DNA of 9,532 bases, taken from NCBI GenBank assembly GCA_003645975.1, contig QNDP01000034.1:1-9532 (forward strand), read 5' to 3'. Position numbers and translations under genes: made by a program. The stretch comes from Candidatus Hydrothermota bacterium. Lineage in GTDB: Bacteria; Hydrothermota; Hydrothermia; B15-G9. This document shows, piece by piece, positions 1 through 7,412 of this stretch; within the stretch, counting starts at the first letter, position 1; each line of letters starts with the position of its first letter. The notes under the pieces were generated by a model. It did no database searches, had not been told where the DNA came from, and was given only the letters and a program-made list of their open reading frames with translations.

Positions 1-1628
1 CAGAAGAAGCACGGCGGTTGTTGGAACAACTTCGATCCAGTAATTCTATTCCACCCAACGAACCTCCGTTAATCGTTGGAAGTTTGGAGTTTTATCCTTA
101 TTCAGAAGAATACCTTCGAGACCAAGGAGTGCCTATTGAGACTGAATCTGATCGCAAAGTCCTAAAGCTCATCCGCCCCGTTAAAGAATTTGCCCTCAAT
201 CCTGTTCCTTCACCCAAAGAGATTCAAAAAGTATTCCCGGCACTGAAAGACCTATATAAAACGCTTTTACTTGCCAAAGCCAATAGAGTTAATCCCAAAG
301 TGGCTGAACTTGCATGGAATTACCTTGCTGCTTCTTGTGCTTGTATTGCGGGAATAAGTGAACTTCCGAGACTTCCTGAAATCGGCAATTTTGTATATGA
401 AGTGCTTCTTGAAGCAAGCGACCACCCTATACCAAAGCATGAGCCTGAAAAAGAAAATTTTTTTGATGAACATCCTAACATTGGAAGTCTTGCCCCACGT
501 TTGACAGCAGCTTATGGACTGATGTTTTTATCCCGTATTAGAAAGTATGCGACTCCAAAGTTATTAGATACCATCAAACGATTGAGTAAAGATTCTGTTC
601 CTGCTGTCAGATTCCAAATAGCTTCAAATTTGTATCGACTTTTCGATACTGCACGAGATTTTATGTGGAAACTTATAGAACATATTGCAGCGGAAGAGAA
701 GAGTTATGGCGTTCTATGGGGGCTTTTAGCTGGGCCACTACTAAGACTATCATGGGTAGAACCAGAACGAGTAGCCAAACTCACCAAAGCCATTTTTGAT
801 CGTGTGGAAGATAATAAGCATGGTTCTAAAAGTGTCCGTGAAGTATGCATTCAAATTTTTACAAATCTTTACGTTTGGCAAAATCAGCCTTTATCTCGGG
901 AAAAAGTTTACTCAATAATTTCAAGTCCTTTTGAGCATTCGGACGAAGCGCAAACTGTTTTAACCAACCTTCGCACCGCACTAACATACAAAATTAACGA
1001 CATTTTTGATACGGAAGCCGCTTTTGTTCGCCAGAGGGCAAGAAATCTGCTTCAGCATTTATTTCAATCTGCTTGGCATAAACTTAAAGAAATCGAAAGG
1101 CGATATGCTGACCTTCCTCCTACCAAATGGCCTCAACAACTTCAGGATAAAACAAGGTCTTTAATGGGGTTAGTTGAGGGAGCTGTTAGGGAAGTTTACT
1201 TTGCTTCAGGGGCACATGATGCAAAGGAGCAGGGGCAAGTTAAGACACAGCCTTCAAGGGCTGAACGAATAAAGTTTTACAATGAATTTTCCGAACTTCT
1301 TGATGAATTTGCCGAGACAGGCCTTCCCAACATTATCCATTATCTCGTTGAAACGCTTGAATTCTTTATCCCGATCAATCGGCGTGATGTTTTTCTAAAA
1401 ATTGCCCGTGCTGTTAAAGCCGGAGAGAGGGAAGGATACCAATATGAACCTTTAGCTGTGGATCTTATTGTTAAAATAATTAGTCGGTATCTGGCTGATT
1501 ATCGCAATTTATTGCAGAAAGACGCTGAATGTCAAAGAGCGCTAATCGATATTCTGGATATATTCGTTAAAGCAGGGTGGCCTAAAGCATGGCGTGTTGC
1601 TTATCGGTTGGAGGAGATTTTTAGATAA
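1..1628 (+). CDS. C-terminal part of a large helical-repeat (HEAT-like) protein, 5' end outside window
   Basis: The reading frame is open from the first full codon (position 3) to TAA at 1626-1628, with no start or ribosome site at the left edge. The visible 541 residues are therefore the C-terminal part of a longer protein; the TTG at 18 is only the first start-like codon and is not supported. The sequence is almost entirely helical, without signal peptide or membrane segments. A stretch near 600-720 reads like a HEAT repeat (LSKDSVPAVRFQIASNLYRL), and similar helix pairs follow (LWGLLAGPLLRLSWVEPERV and the LVETLEFF segment). The last 100 residues form a helical cap ending in WPKAWRVAYRLEEIFR. 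I see no Walker motif, nuclease motif or metal site in this part; any catalytic domain would lie upstream of the window. From general similarity I suspect the C-terminal sensor or scaffold of a large NTPase of the kind found in defence islands, but that is inference. The gene is AT-rich compared with the 4900-8400 block. Confidence 0.75.
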   Translation, partial: EEARRLLEQLRSSNSIPPNEPPLIVGSLEFYPYSEEYLRDQGVPIETESDRKVLKLIRPVKEFALNPVPSPKEIQKVFPALKDLYKTLLLAKANRVNPKVAELAWNYLAASCACIAGISELPRLPEIGNFVYEVLLEASDHPIPKHEPEKENFFDEHPNIGSLAPRLTAAYGLMFLSRIRKYATPKLLDTIKRLSKDSVPAVRFQIASNLYRLFDTARDFMWKLIEHIAAEEKSYGVLWGLLAGPLLRLSWVEPERVAKLTKAIFDRVEDNKHGSKSVREVCIQIFTNLYVWQNQPLSREKVYSIISSPFEHSDEAQTVLTNLRTALTYKINDIFDTEAAFVRQRARNLLQHLFQSAWHKLKEIERRYADLPPTKWPQQLQDKTRSLMGLVEGAVREVYFASGAHDAKEQGQVKTQPSRAERIKFYNEFSELLDEFAETGLPNIIHYLVETLEFFIPINRRDVFLKIARAVKAGEREGYQYEPLAVDLIVKIISRYLADYRNLLQKDAECQRALIDILDIFVKAGWPKAWRVAYRLEEIFR

Positions 1629-1732
1629 AAGACAATGGAGCAATTTTGTGGCAACATCACCTTTTTAATTTTTGATTTTCCTTGCTAATCTAAGGCAGGC
1701 TATCAGGACAATACCCACAGGCTCCCTCCCAC

Positions 1733-1816
1733 CCATTGACAAATTCAATGGATTTGTCCATTTTAGAGAGCAAACTCACTGAAATTGGCACTAATTTGGT
1801 GAGTTTATTCACCAAA
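1733..1816 (+). repeat. Overlapping inverted repeats ahead of the ATPase gene
   Basis: Several perfect or near-perfect inverted repeats share bases here. CCATTGA at 1733-1739 pairs with TCAATGG at 1745-1751. GACAAAT at 1738-1744 pairs with ATTTGTC at 1752-1758. AATGGA at 1747-1752 pairs with TCCATT at 1757-1762. AAACTCAC at 1772-1779 pairs with GTGAGTTT at 1799-1806, and this hairpin continues through AAATT at 1782-1786 with AATTT at 1793-1797, closing on a 6-nt loop. TTTGGTGA at 1795-1802 pairs with TCACCAAA at 1809-1816. The last two hairpins use the same bases 1795-1806, so they cannot form together. No T-run follows, so this is not a standard terminator. It could be an operator, an RNA switch ahead of the ribosome site at 1832, or the remains of a small mobile repeat. 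Confidence 0.6.
1736..1764 (+). promoter_or_regulatory. Possible promoter of the ATPase gene
   Basis: A perfect TTGACA (1736-1741) is followed after 17 bases by CATTTT (1759-1764), a poor -10 match (3 of 6). A transcript from here would begin near 1771, just where the 1772-1806 hairpin starts. The -35 box lies inside an inverted repeat, which would suit autoregulation. A second TTGACA at 1818-1823 is too close to the ATG at 1844 to serve this gene. Confidence 0.25.
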
Positions 1817-1843
1817 ATTGACATTTTTCGGGGAGGACTTAAA

Positions 1844-2977
1844 ATGATCGTCGAAAGAACCATTTTGAAAAGAATAGAACGGTATCTTTTCAAGGGTAAG
1901 ATAATCGCTATTTACGGCGCAAGACAGGTTGGTAAGACAACCCTTGTGAAAGAACTTATCAAGAAATTTCCTGATGATTCCATCTATTTAAACTGTGATG
2001 AGCCGGATATCAGGTCTCTTTTGAGCAATAAAACTTCCACTGAATTAAGGTTTGTCATTGGAGACAAAAAACTTGTAGTTATAGACGAAGCTCAAAGGGT
2101 GAAGGATATAGGAATCACCCTAAAACTGATGGTGGATAATTTCCCCGAAAAGCAAATAGTAGTAACCGGGTCATCTTCTTTCGATCTAACAGGGAAAATA
2201 GAGGAACCTCTCACAGGAAGGAAAATAGACTTTATCCTTTTTCCTTTCTCTCTTGAAGAAATTTCTCAAATCTATTCTCCCTTAGAGATCAAACGGCTCC
2301 TTCCAAGGTTTTTGATTTTTGGGATGTATCCCGAAGTCGTTTTGAAGCCTGAGCTTTCTCGTGAAATTTTAAGATCGATTGCTTACAGCTATGCATTTAA
2401 AGACATTTTCAAACTTTACCAAATCAGGAATCCAGAGGTTTTAGAGAAACTTCTTCAGGCACTTGCACTTCAGCTTGGCGCTGAGGTTTCTTATAACGAG
2501 CTTTCAAATCTGGTAGGAGTTGATAAAAACACTGTTGCAAATTACATCCGCATCCTTGAACAGGCCTTTATCATCTTCAAGCTCCCTCCCTTTAGCAGGA
2601 ACCTCCGAAACGAGTTAAAAAAGTTGAGAAAGGTCTTCTTTTACGATGTGGGTGTGAGGAATGCGTATATAAACAACTTTAACCCGATAGATCTCAGGGA
2701 TGATGTGGGGAAGCTTTGGGAAAATTTTGTGATAGTGGAGAGAATGAAATCGCTCTTTAATCACGGGATTTATGCCGATTTCTACTTCTGGAGAAGGAAC
2801 AGGAAGGAGATAGACCTGATTGAGGAGAGGGAAGGAAAGCTCTACGCATACGAAATCAAGTGGAGGAGGACAAAGGTAAGGCCGCCCAGAGTCTTTCAGG
2901 AAGCTTATCCCGATTCGCAATTCTCCGTGATCACACGAGAGAACTTTCCTGAATTCCTGCTGCCGAGCAGCCTCTAA
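1844..2977 (+). CDS. AAA-family ATPase with C-terminal DUF4143 (PD-(D/E)XK-like) domain
   Basis: This is a cytoplasmic P-loop ATPase of 377 residues, the usual size for the AAA_14/DUF4143 family. Walker A is GARQVGKTTL (residues 25-34), Walker B is VVIDEAQ with Asp81 and Glu82, and a sensor-like VTGSSSFDL follows. The middle contains a winged-helix stretch (SYNELSNLVGVDKNTVANYI) and the family hallmark FFYDVGVRNAYI. The C-terminal part has EIDLI (Asp324) then YEIKW (Glu337, Lys339), the D...ExK pattern of the restriction-nuclease fold. The biochemical role of this widespread, patchily distributed family is not established, so no function is assigned. The ATG at 1844 is chosen because GGAGG at 1832-1836 sits 7 nt before it; the frame is open back to a TTG at 1736, but that extension runs through hairpin sequence. 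It lies 215 bp after the helical-repeat gene on the same strand and converges on the receptor gene with a 43-bp gap. Confidence 0.9.
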   Translation: MIVERTILKRIERYLFKGKIIAIYGARQVGKTTLVKELIKKFPDDSIYLNCDEPDIRSLLSNKTSTELRFVIGDKKLVVIDEAQRVKDIGITLKLMVDNFPEKQIVVTGSSSFDLTGKIEEPLTGRKIDFILFPFSLEEISQIYSPLEIKRLLPRFLIFGMYPEVVLKPELSREILRSIAYSYAFKDIFKLYQIRNPEVLEKLLQALALQLGAEVSYNELSNLVGVDKNTVANYIRILEQAFIIFKLPPFSRNLRNELKKLRKVFFYDVGVRNAYINNFNPIDLRDDVGKLWENFVIVERMKSLFNHGIYADFYFWRRNRKEIDLIEEREGKLYAYEIKWRRTKVRPPRVFQEAYPDSQFSVITRENFPEFLLPSSL

Positions 2978-3020
2978 CATCTTCGCCCAGTGGAACAAAA
3001 GAAGTTTGCGTTATAAACGG

Positions 3021-4739
3021 CTATCCTCCGAAGTTGACCGTCAGACTGACCCATCTTTTCGGCAGTGTATAGCCCGAAAAGTAACTTATGCTCCTGTTCA
3101 GAAGGTTGTTAATTTTCAAATTCAGGTCAGTTCCTTTGGACAATTTCAGATGGACTTCGAGAGCGGTCCAAGCTGCTGGCTCTATCTCGTTTCCAGTTAA
3201 ATCTTTGTAAGCTAAGAACTTGTTGAAGCTCAAAGCGACCTGACAGCCTGAGCGCAGCTTAACGCCGATCTGACCGGATCCTGAACTTGCGACATAGGGC
3301 AATCTGTTGCCATCCTTGTCCTTAGCGTCAATCAACGAGGCGCCAAATCTTAGATAAAATAGCCCTCTGTCGATTTTGAACCCGATGTCCGCTCCAAAAA
3401 AGTCAGCCTTGTCCTCGTTGACCGTCTTGTAAAATCCGCTTTCATCGGGCACCGCGATGATCAGGTCCCAAAACTTGCGCCAATAGGCCACCGTGTTGAT
3501 GAGGAGTTTGTCGCCGACAGACATCTCCATTCCGAACTCCATCTCAAAGCCGCGCTCCGGTTCGAGGCGATAGGAATCTTTTGCGGACACCAATTCGTAA
3601 AATTTGGGTTGGCGCGAAAGTGTCGAGAAGTCGAATGTCATCGTGATGTCATGACTTGGAATGAATTGGAACGAAAGGTAGGGAAGAGCAATGAACCTGT
3701 TCTCGGTGTTCCGGTTTCCAACCTGTTCGCTTGTAAAGGTCAAATCGGTTCCAACGACCACAAGGCTTTTGGGACTCATAATCTGCGTTGCGCCGAGTGT
3801 CAAGGTGTATTCCGAACGGTCTGAATTCGGCACAATCTCGATCGTTTCGTCGCCGCCCGTCTCGATATACCACTTCCCTGAGCTGAAATTGACGCTGAAC
3901 TTTCCATAAAAGATTCCTCTGCGCAGCTCCGCCGTCGAAATTTGTAAACTCTGGGAACGCCACCTATCGACAATCCCTTCACGCTCAAAGGTCAGATTTT
4001 GCACGACAGCACCTATGTTCAAAAAATGTTGATAAAACAGGGAACCTGCCAAGATTCGGGTCTTTTGGATTGGCTTTTCATCACTCCATCCCAATTTCAG
4101 TTTTGAATTTAATGCGATGAAACGGAAGTCCGTGTTTGCTGTGGATCGGACTTGGATGACGGCGGCATAGCGGAGCGCATCGCTGTCAACTTTCGAGCCG
4201 TCAGGACATTCGTAGTCTCCGTCCCTTCGGACCCAGACGCCGGCGCCGACCGATTCATCTGCCAATTTGACGCCCATGCCTATGCCATTGAACTGGCTCA
4301 GGCCGAGCTGTCCCTTCCAAATGGTTCGTTCTGAATATCTTATCGTGCTAAGGCCGAGTCCACCGTAAAAACTCTTTCGGGCAGAGAGCCTTATCTCAGC
4401 CCGCTCGATGAGAAACGACGGGATAAGCGAAAGGTCAACCGAAGGAAATAGCGGCGAAAGCAGTTCCACCCCGTTCAAAGATACGCTTGTGCCAGAGGAC
4501 TTTCCGCCTCGAATGCGCAGCATCTGAGCCGTCTGGTCTCCACCGTATGGCATCAGGCCAGCGCCGGAAATTCCAGAATTTTGAATAACTTCTGCTATGC
4601 TCACATTGCTGCTTGTCAACTCCGTCGAATCGATCGTCCTGACGGTCGTAGCCGTGGTGTCAGGCGTTGACCAGACAGTTAACGGCTTAAGTTCCAATGT
4701 GTTAAAAGCAAATATGCTCAGAATCACAACACCGACCAT
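3021..4739 (-). CDS. TonB-dependent outer-membrane receptor, small
   Basis: The 572-residue product begins with a hydrophobic segment (MVGVVILSIFAF) that can act as signal peptide, although it lacks the usual basic N-region. LKPLTVWST follows and resembles a TonB box. A plug domain occupies roughly residues 25-130, with the typical SIAEVIQNSGI, LRIRGGKSSGTSVSLNGVEL and ERAEIRL blocks. The rest alternates short polar and hydrophobic stretches as expected of a 22-strand barrel, with late signatures such as LNLKINNLLNRSISYFSGYT. It ends in RWVSLTVNFGG, so the last residue is Gly rather than the common aromatic. At 572 residues it is at the short end, near BtuB size. ATG 4739 is preferred over TTG 4766 because GGAGG (4748-4752, reverse strand) lies 8 nt upstream. 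The substrate cannot be read from sequence, and no ABC importer, siderophore or cobalamin gene lies nearby. It would act in the outer membrane, powered by TonB-ExbBD. Confidence 0.88.
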   Translation of the reverse strand: MVGVVILSIFAFNTLELKPLTVWSTPDTTATTVRTIDSTELTSSNVSIAEVIQNSGISGAGLMPYGGDQTAQMLRIRGGKSSGTSVSLNGVELLSPLFPSVDLSLIPSFLIERAEIRLSARKSFYGGLGLSTIRYSERTIWKGQLGLSQFNGIGMGVKLADESVGAGVWVRRDGDYECPDGSKVDSDALRYAAVIQVRSTANTDFRFIALNSKLKLGWSDEKPIQKTRILAGSLFYQHFLNIGAVVQNLTFEREGIVDRWRSQSLQISTAELRRGIFYGKFSVNFSSGKWYIETGGDETIEIVPNSDRSEYTLTLGATQIMSPKSLVVVGTDLTFTSEQVGNRNTENRFIALPYLSFQFIPSHDITMTFDFSTLSRQPKFYELVSAKDSYRLEPERGFEMEFGMEMSVGDKLLINTVAYWRKFWDLIIAVPDESGFYKTVNEDKADFFGADIGFKIDRGLFYLRFGASLIDAKDKDGNRLPYVASSGSGQIGVKLRSGCQVALSFNKFLAYKDLTGNEIEPAAWTALEVHLKLSKGTDLNLKINNLLNRSISYFSGYTLPKRWVSLTVNFGG

Positions 4740-4793
4740 TATCTCATCCTCCGTTTGAATGTCCAATCGACAAAGTGTCGTCGAACCAGTCGT

Positions 4794-4811
4794 GATTTTA
4801 GGGCTAAAATC
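4794..4811. promoter_or_regulatory. Perfect 18-bp palindrome in the divergent intergenic region
   Basis: GATTTTAG (4794-4801), two bases, then CTAAAATC (4804-4811) form a perfect inverted repeat between the divergent receptor and transketolase genes. Each strand of it carries a TAAAAT hexamer that could serve as a -10 element; for the receptor direction TTCTAA (4818-4823, reverse strand) lies 17 bp upstream but matches the -35 consensus poorly. A shorter repeat, CGACA (4768-4772) with TGTCG (4776-4780), lies nearer the receptor. The placement suits an operator for a dimeric regulator. It does not look like a Fur box to me, and the regulator is unknown. In the transketolase direction TATACT at 4856-4861 is a possible -10 box, but no good -35 is placed for it. 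Confidence 0.45.
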
Positions 4812-4936
4812 CGACCTTTAGAACTCACGGTTTCCAAATCTTGAAAAAATTGCGCTATACTATCGCCCTTCGTCGATTTTTATCATGGACTTAAAAAGTT
4901 TTGGACAATTTTGATCGAGCGATTTGGAGGAACAAA

Positions 4937-5764
4937 ATGGAACGGAACATTCAGGAACTCAAAGAGATAGCTCGCAAGTTGAGGATAGACATTCTGAGGA
5001 TGATAACCCTTGCAGGTTCAGGCCATCCCGGAGGCTCACTTTCAGCGATCGACATTTTGGTAGCGCTCTATTGGCGCGTTATGAGACACGATCCCAAAAA
5101 TCCGAATTGGCCTGAGAGGGATCGATTCGTTTTGTCCAAAGGGCACGCTGCGCCAGCACTTTACGCCGTGCTCGCTGAATGGGGTTACTTCCCGAAAGAC
5201 GACCTTTGGAAACTCCGAAAAATCGATTCGCATCTGCAAGGCCATCCAAGTCATAAGGATACGCCGGGCGTCGAGGCATCGACCGGCTCGCTTGGTCAAG
5301 GATTTTCCGTAGCAGTGGGCATGGCTCTCGGTCTGAGACTATCTGGGAGCGACGCAACGGTCTATGTGATGCTCGGAGACGGCGAACTTGATGAAGGGCA
5401 GACTTGGGAAGCTGCGCTCTCCGCAGGACACTACAAGCTCGACAACTTGGTCGCCATCCTCGACCACAACGGCCTTCAAATCGACGGATTCACACGGGAT
5501 GTCATGGACACCACACCCCTCGAGGACAAATTTCGGGCGTTCAAGTGGGCTACTCGCTCGATCGACGGACACGATTTTGATCAAATCCTTGACGCCTTTG
5601 AATGGGCGAAATCCGTCAAAGGACAGCCTGCATTGATCGTCGCCAACACCATCAAAGGCAAAGGCGTGTCGTTCATGGAAAACAAGGTCGAATGGCATGG
5701 CAAAGCGCCCACATGGGAACAGTTCGAAATGGCATTGAAAGAGCTCGAAAGCGGCACAGAATGA
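4937..5764 (+). CDS. Transketolase, N-terminal subunit
   Basis: This 275-residue protein corresponds to the thiamine-diphosphate (pyrophosphate-binding) half of transketolase. The early motif [11 protein letters not shown], the [17 protein letters not shown] block, [20 protein letters not shown] and the cofactor motif GDGELDEGQ (Gly147-Asp148-Gly149, ending at Asn178 in LDHNG) are all present. Transketolase moves two-carbon ketol units between sugar phosphates in the pentose phosphate pathway. Single-chain enzymes have about 620-680 residues, so this is the split form and needs a separate C-terminal subunit carrying the pyrimidine-binding domain. That subunit is not the next gene here. ATG 4937 is chosen because TTGGAGG (4924-4930) lies 6 nt upstream; an in-frame TTG at 4901 is possible but unneeded. 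The T-protein gene follows after 45 nt on the same strand, so co-transcription is likely. Confidence 0.93.
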   Translation: MERNIQELKEIARKLRIDILRMITLAGSGHPGGSLSAIDILVALYWRVMRHDPKNPNWPERDRFVLSKGHAAPALYAVLAEWGYFPKDDLWKLRKIDSHLQGHPSHKDTPGVEASTGSLGQGFSVAVGMALGLRLSGSDATVYVMLGDGELDEGQTWEAALSAGHYKLDNLVAILDHNGLQIDGFTRDVMDTTPLEDKFRAFKWATRSIDGHDFDQILDAFEWAKSVKGQPALIVANTIKGKGVSFMENKVEWHGKAPTWEQFEMALKELESGTE

Positions 5765-5809
5765 AGACCTTAAAGTCCTCAATTTTCAAAAATTTTAGGA
5801 GGCATTGAA

Positions 5810-6901
5810 ATGCACAAAAAGACACCGCTTTATGACGCACATGTCAAACTTGGTGCAAAAATTGTTGAATTTGGCGGGTTTTTGATGCCCGTCCAGTATT
5901 CCTCAATTGTTGAAGAACATCAATGGGTTAGGTCAAAGGTCGGCGTGTTCGATGTGTCCCACATGGGCGAAATTGAGGTCAAAGGCCCGCGTGCGCTCGA
6001 ATTCGTCAGCTACATAACCTCAAACGACCCGGCTGCACTTGCAGAATACCAAGTCCAATATTCAACTTTTTTGACCCACAAGGGCACAATCGTCGATGAC
6101 ATCCTCGTTTACAGGCTACCTGACCGATTTTTGCTTGTGGTCAACGCAGCAAACACGGAAAAGGATGTCAACTGGGTTATGGAACACAAATTTTCAGATG
6201 GAGTTGAGGTCAAAGACCTCAGCGATTCAACTGCGGAACTTGCTGTTCAGGGTCCACTTGTGGAAAAAGTGCTCCAGCAGTTCACCGATCTTGATCTGTC
6301 AAAAATCCGCTACTACTGGGCGGCTGAAACCACCTTCATGGGCAAAAAAGCCCTCATCTCAAGGACAGGTTACACAGGCGAAGATGGGTTCGAGATCTAC
6401 CTTGACCCGAACGATGTCGAGGAAGTTTTCATGAGACTGCTTGAACTTGAGGATGTGAAACCCGCAGGTCTTGGCGCACGCGATACACTCCGATTGGAAA
6501 TGGGTTACTGTTTGTATGGCAATGACATAGATGAGACAACAAATCCACTTGAGGCAGGCCTGAAATGGATCGTCAAATTCAACAAGCCCGATTTCATTGG
6601 CAAAAGTGCACTTCTGGAGATCAAGGAAAAGGGCATAACGCGCAAACGCATCGGATTTGAGACCGAAAGGCGTGGAGCTATCCCAAGACATGGACAAAAA
6701 ATTTTCAAAGATGGCAAAGAAGTCGGCATCGTAACGAGCGGCACATTCTCGCCTTCACTCAAAAAAGGCATCGGGATGGGTTATGTCCCTGTTGAACTTG
6801 CTAAGGTTGGAAATACCATCGAGATAGAGATTCGCGGGCGGATGGAGAAGGCGACCGTCGTCAAGCTTCCGTTTTACAAACAGGGCACGGTCAAAAAGTA
6901 A
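5810..6901 (+). CDS. gcvT: Aminomethyltransferase, glycine cleavage system T protein
   Basis: GcvT takes the aminomethyl group from lipoylated H protein and, with tetrahydrofolate, releases ammonia and forms 5,10-methylene-tetrahydrofolate. At 363 residues it has the normal full length. Seen motifs are the N-terminal LYDAHVKLGAKIVEFGGFLM, the folate-site FDVSHMGEI, GTIVDDILVYR with the catalytic Asp at 96 or 97, ISRTGYTGEDGFEIYL, and GLGARDTLRLEMGYCLYGND; the C-terminal barrel ends in VKLPFYKQG. The ATG is well fixed by AGGAGG (5797-5802) 7 nt upstream. It sits 45 nt after the transketolase subunit and 22 nt before the DNA methyltransferase gene, which suggests one transcript. The H and P protein genes that often neighbour gcvT are absent here. 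Related folate-binding YgfZ/dimethylglycine oxidase proteins share the fold, but the motif set and length fit true GcvT. Confidence 0.95.
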   Translation: MHKKTPLYDAHVKLGAKIVEFGGFLMPVQYSSIVEEHQWVRSKVGVFDVSHMGEIEVKGPRALEFVSYITSNDPAALAEYQVQYSTFLTHKGTIVDDILVYRLPDRFLLVVNAANTEKDVNWVMEHKFSDGVEVKDLSDSTAELAVQGPLVEKVLQQFTDLDLSKIRYYWAAETTFMGKKALISRTGYTGEDGFEIYLDPNDVEEVFMRLLELEDVKPAGLGARDTLRLEMGYCLYGNDIDETTNPLEAGLKWIVKFNKPDFIGKSALLEIKEKGITRKRIGFETERRGAIPRHGQKIFKDGKEVGIVTSGTFSPSLKKGIGMGYVPVELAKVGNTIEIEIRGRMEKATVVKLPFYKQGTVKK

Positions 6902-6923
6902 AATCCGTCAAAAACTCTCTCCA

Positions 6924-7412
6924 ATGGAAGGGGTTACCCTCAAAACGCCTCTCGGCAAAATTCTCATTGTTGAGTCCGATGGAAGGGTAAAGCGCTTGGT
7001 CTTAAACGCCGATCCCAAGTTAGACTTACTTCCAACAACACCTTTCCAAAGGCAACTTGTGGACTTATTCGAGCGCTATTTTGACGGTGAACCCGTCGAT
7101 TTCTCGAAGATACCGACCGCCCGTCAGGCCAAATATTCCGAGATTTACGAAGTGCTCCAGGAAAAAGTGAAATATGGAGGCATAGTAACTTATGCCGAAC
7201 TCGCTGAATTAGCAGGTCTTTCGAGAAGACATGCCAGAGTAATCGGAAATGCTATGGCTGCCAATCAGATCCCGATCATCGTCCCATGCCATCGAGTGAT
7301 CCGTTCAGACGGCCGAATCGGCAATTACAGTGGTGGAGTCAAATGGAAAATTTATCTTTTGGAATTAGAAGGACATAAAATTCAGTCAGGTCGTATCCTA
7401 AAAAGGACCTGA
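6924..7412 (+). CDS. ogt: Methylated-DNA-protein-cysteine S-methyltransferase
   Basis: This is a suicide DNA-repair protein that moves the O6-alkyl group of guanine (and O4-alkyl of thymine) to its own cysteine. The active site [11 protein letters not shown] gives Cys122; upstream lie [14 protein letters not shown] and [16 protein letters not shown], which form the recognition helix and asparagine hinge, and LLELEG near the end holds the conserved Glu. The first 75 residues are the short variable N-terminal domain. The length of 162 is normal for Ogt/MGMT. No ribosome site precedes ATG 6924, which lies only 22 nt after gcvT, so translation may depend on coupling to gcvT, or the start may be misplaced by a few codons. 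Its 3' end overlaps the convergent accB coding region by 31 bp. The symbol ogt is used for the family; no Ada-type regulatory domain is present. Confidence 0.92.
   Translation: MEGVTLKTPLGKILIVESDGRVKRLVLNADPKLDLLPTTPFQRQLVDLFERYFDGEPVDFSKIPTARQAKYSEIYEVLQEKVKYGGIVTYAELAELAGLSRRHARVIGNAMAANQIPIIVPCHRVIRSDGRIGNYSGGVKWKIYLLELEGHKIQSGRILKRT

Noticed and set aside
1629..1690. T-rich stretch after the helical-repeat gene considered as a terminator
   Set aside because: I found no GC-rich stem ahead of the T-runs.
2615..2998. 127-codon reverse-strand frame over the end of the ATPase gene
   Set aside because: It lies opposite the conserved DUF4143 segment and resembles no known protein; antisense shadow.
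3609..3963. Several overlapping open frames on both strands inside the receptor gene
   Set aside because: They are shadows of the receptor coding sequence with no ribosome sites or recognisable protein features.
4841..4861. TTGAAA and TATACT considered as the transketolase promoter pair
   Set aside because: The two boxes are only 9 bp apart, too close to act as -35 and -10 of one promoter.
5339..5782. 147-codon reverse-strand open frame over the transketolase gene
   Set aside because: The forward frame has complete transketolase motifs; the reverse frame shows no family features and arises from codon bias.
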